This document shows, in pieces, positions 63,781 to 64,000 of a stretch of 64,000 nucleotides of DNA. The stretch lies in NCBI GenBank assembly GCA_963576475.1, contig OY754978.1, positions 1,351,364 through 1,415,363 on the forward strand, given 5' to 3'. This DNA comes from Molanna angustata (lineage: Eukaryota > Arthropoda > Insecta > Trichoptera > Molannidae). The position numbers and the translations under genes are program-made. The notes below the pieces were generated by a model. It was not told where the DNA came from, did not search any database, and worked only from the letters and a program-made list of their open reading frames with translations. Each line of letters begins with the position of its first letter. The first letter of the stretch is position 1.

Positions 63781-64000
63781 TATTTACTAAAATGCCGTCT
63801 TGAAAGCTGTAAATGCTGTTGTTGTTTGTTGTTAAAGATGTTACCGCGTATCGACATGGCGACGAGCCGAGTCATACTATACTTTGTGCAGGATTCGTTG
63901 AACTTTGAGAACATTTTTCTGAAGGCCGTCCTTGTTTTCGGTTTTTAGTGTATGTTGTGTGACCAAAGGATATCCATAAAGAGTAAAATCAAAGTATATA
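63781..64000. other. Window edge, no supported gene
   Basis: A 30-codon ORF from ATG at 63856 (context GACATGG) ends at 63948. It is too short to call, though a 5' exon or leader near the edge cannot be excluded. Confidence 0.3.

Noticed and set aside
63856..63948. 30-codon ORF with a good start context near the window edge
   Set aside because: Too short and unsupported; could only be judged with downstream sequence or transcripts.

Overview
This is a very AT-rich, gene-poor stretch of animal nuclear DNA, most likely from a moth or butterfly. The reasons are the repeat content (RTE-clade and CR1/Jockey-type LINE tails, tRNA-derived SINEs, Helitron-like non-autonomous elements with subterminal inverted repeats, many fold-back MITEs), the abundance of the word TAGGTACCTA, and one short run of the insect telomere unit TTAGG. 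I found no host gene exon, no functional tRNA or rRNA and no intact transposon that I can defend. Nearly every long reading frame is a decayed LINE or an antisense shadow of one.

Layout. 0.7-1.9 kb: a TIR element interrupted by an RTE tail that has its own target-site duplication. 2-8.5 kb: LINE relics (CR1/Jockey C-termini, RTE, a CACG..ETLDHVFFECP cysteine/histidine motif), SINE A and a ~1 kb repeat (G). 9-14 kb: LINE tails, an RTE fragment, an L2/CR1-like C-terminus and the second G copy. 14.6-19.4 kb: fold-back MITEs and one of the best RTE relics, broken by a single nonsense codon. 20-26.3 kb: more RTE tails, a near-perfect 148-base hairpin and a 5'-truncated Jockey-like reverse transcriptase with one stop. 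26.5-31 kb: a MITE, a 24-base minisatellite and a second reverse transcriptase relic. 31-45 kb: a dense nest of hairpin MITEs, SINE A, minisatellites and the Helitron-like (HINE) family. 45-52 kb: a transposon whose ends are built of TTCGAA subrepeats, a Harbinger-like MITE, a mariner-like MITE, a 13-copy 23-base array and more SINEs. 52-64 kb: a full HINE, a large composite element with a nested Harbinger-like MITE, an RTE copy with an inverted 5' half, and a ~520-base element with very similar long inverted repeats. The last kilobase has two GC-richer patches that I cannot identify.

The repeats form a dependency network. SINE A ends in the hairpin tail of the local LINEs. A SINE-like family (C) ends like the RTE elements. 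Two non-autonomous families (HINE and K) carry an antisense RTE 3' end at a conserved internal position, so the RTE piece was probably acquired before they spread. No new biochemical system is visible. The most interesting content is this set of structured, mostly unclassified non-autonomous elements and the insertion histories that can be read within the window itself.
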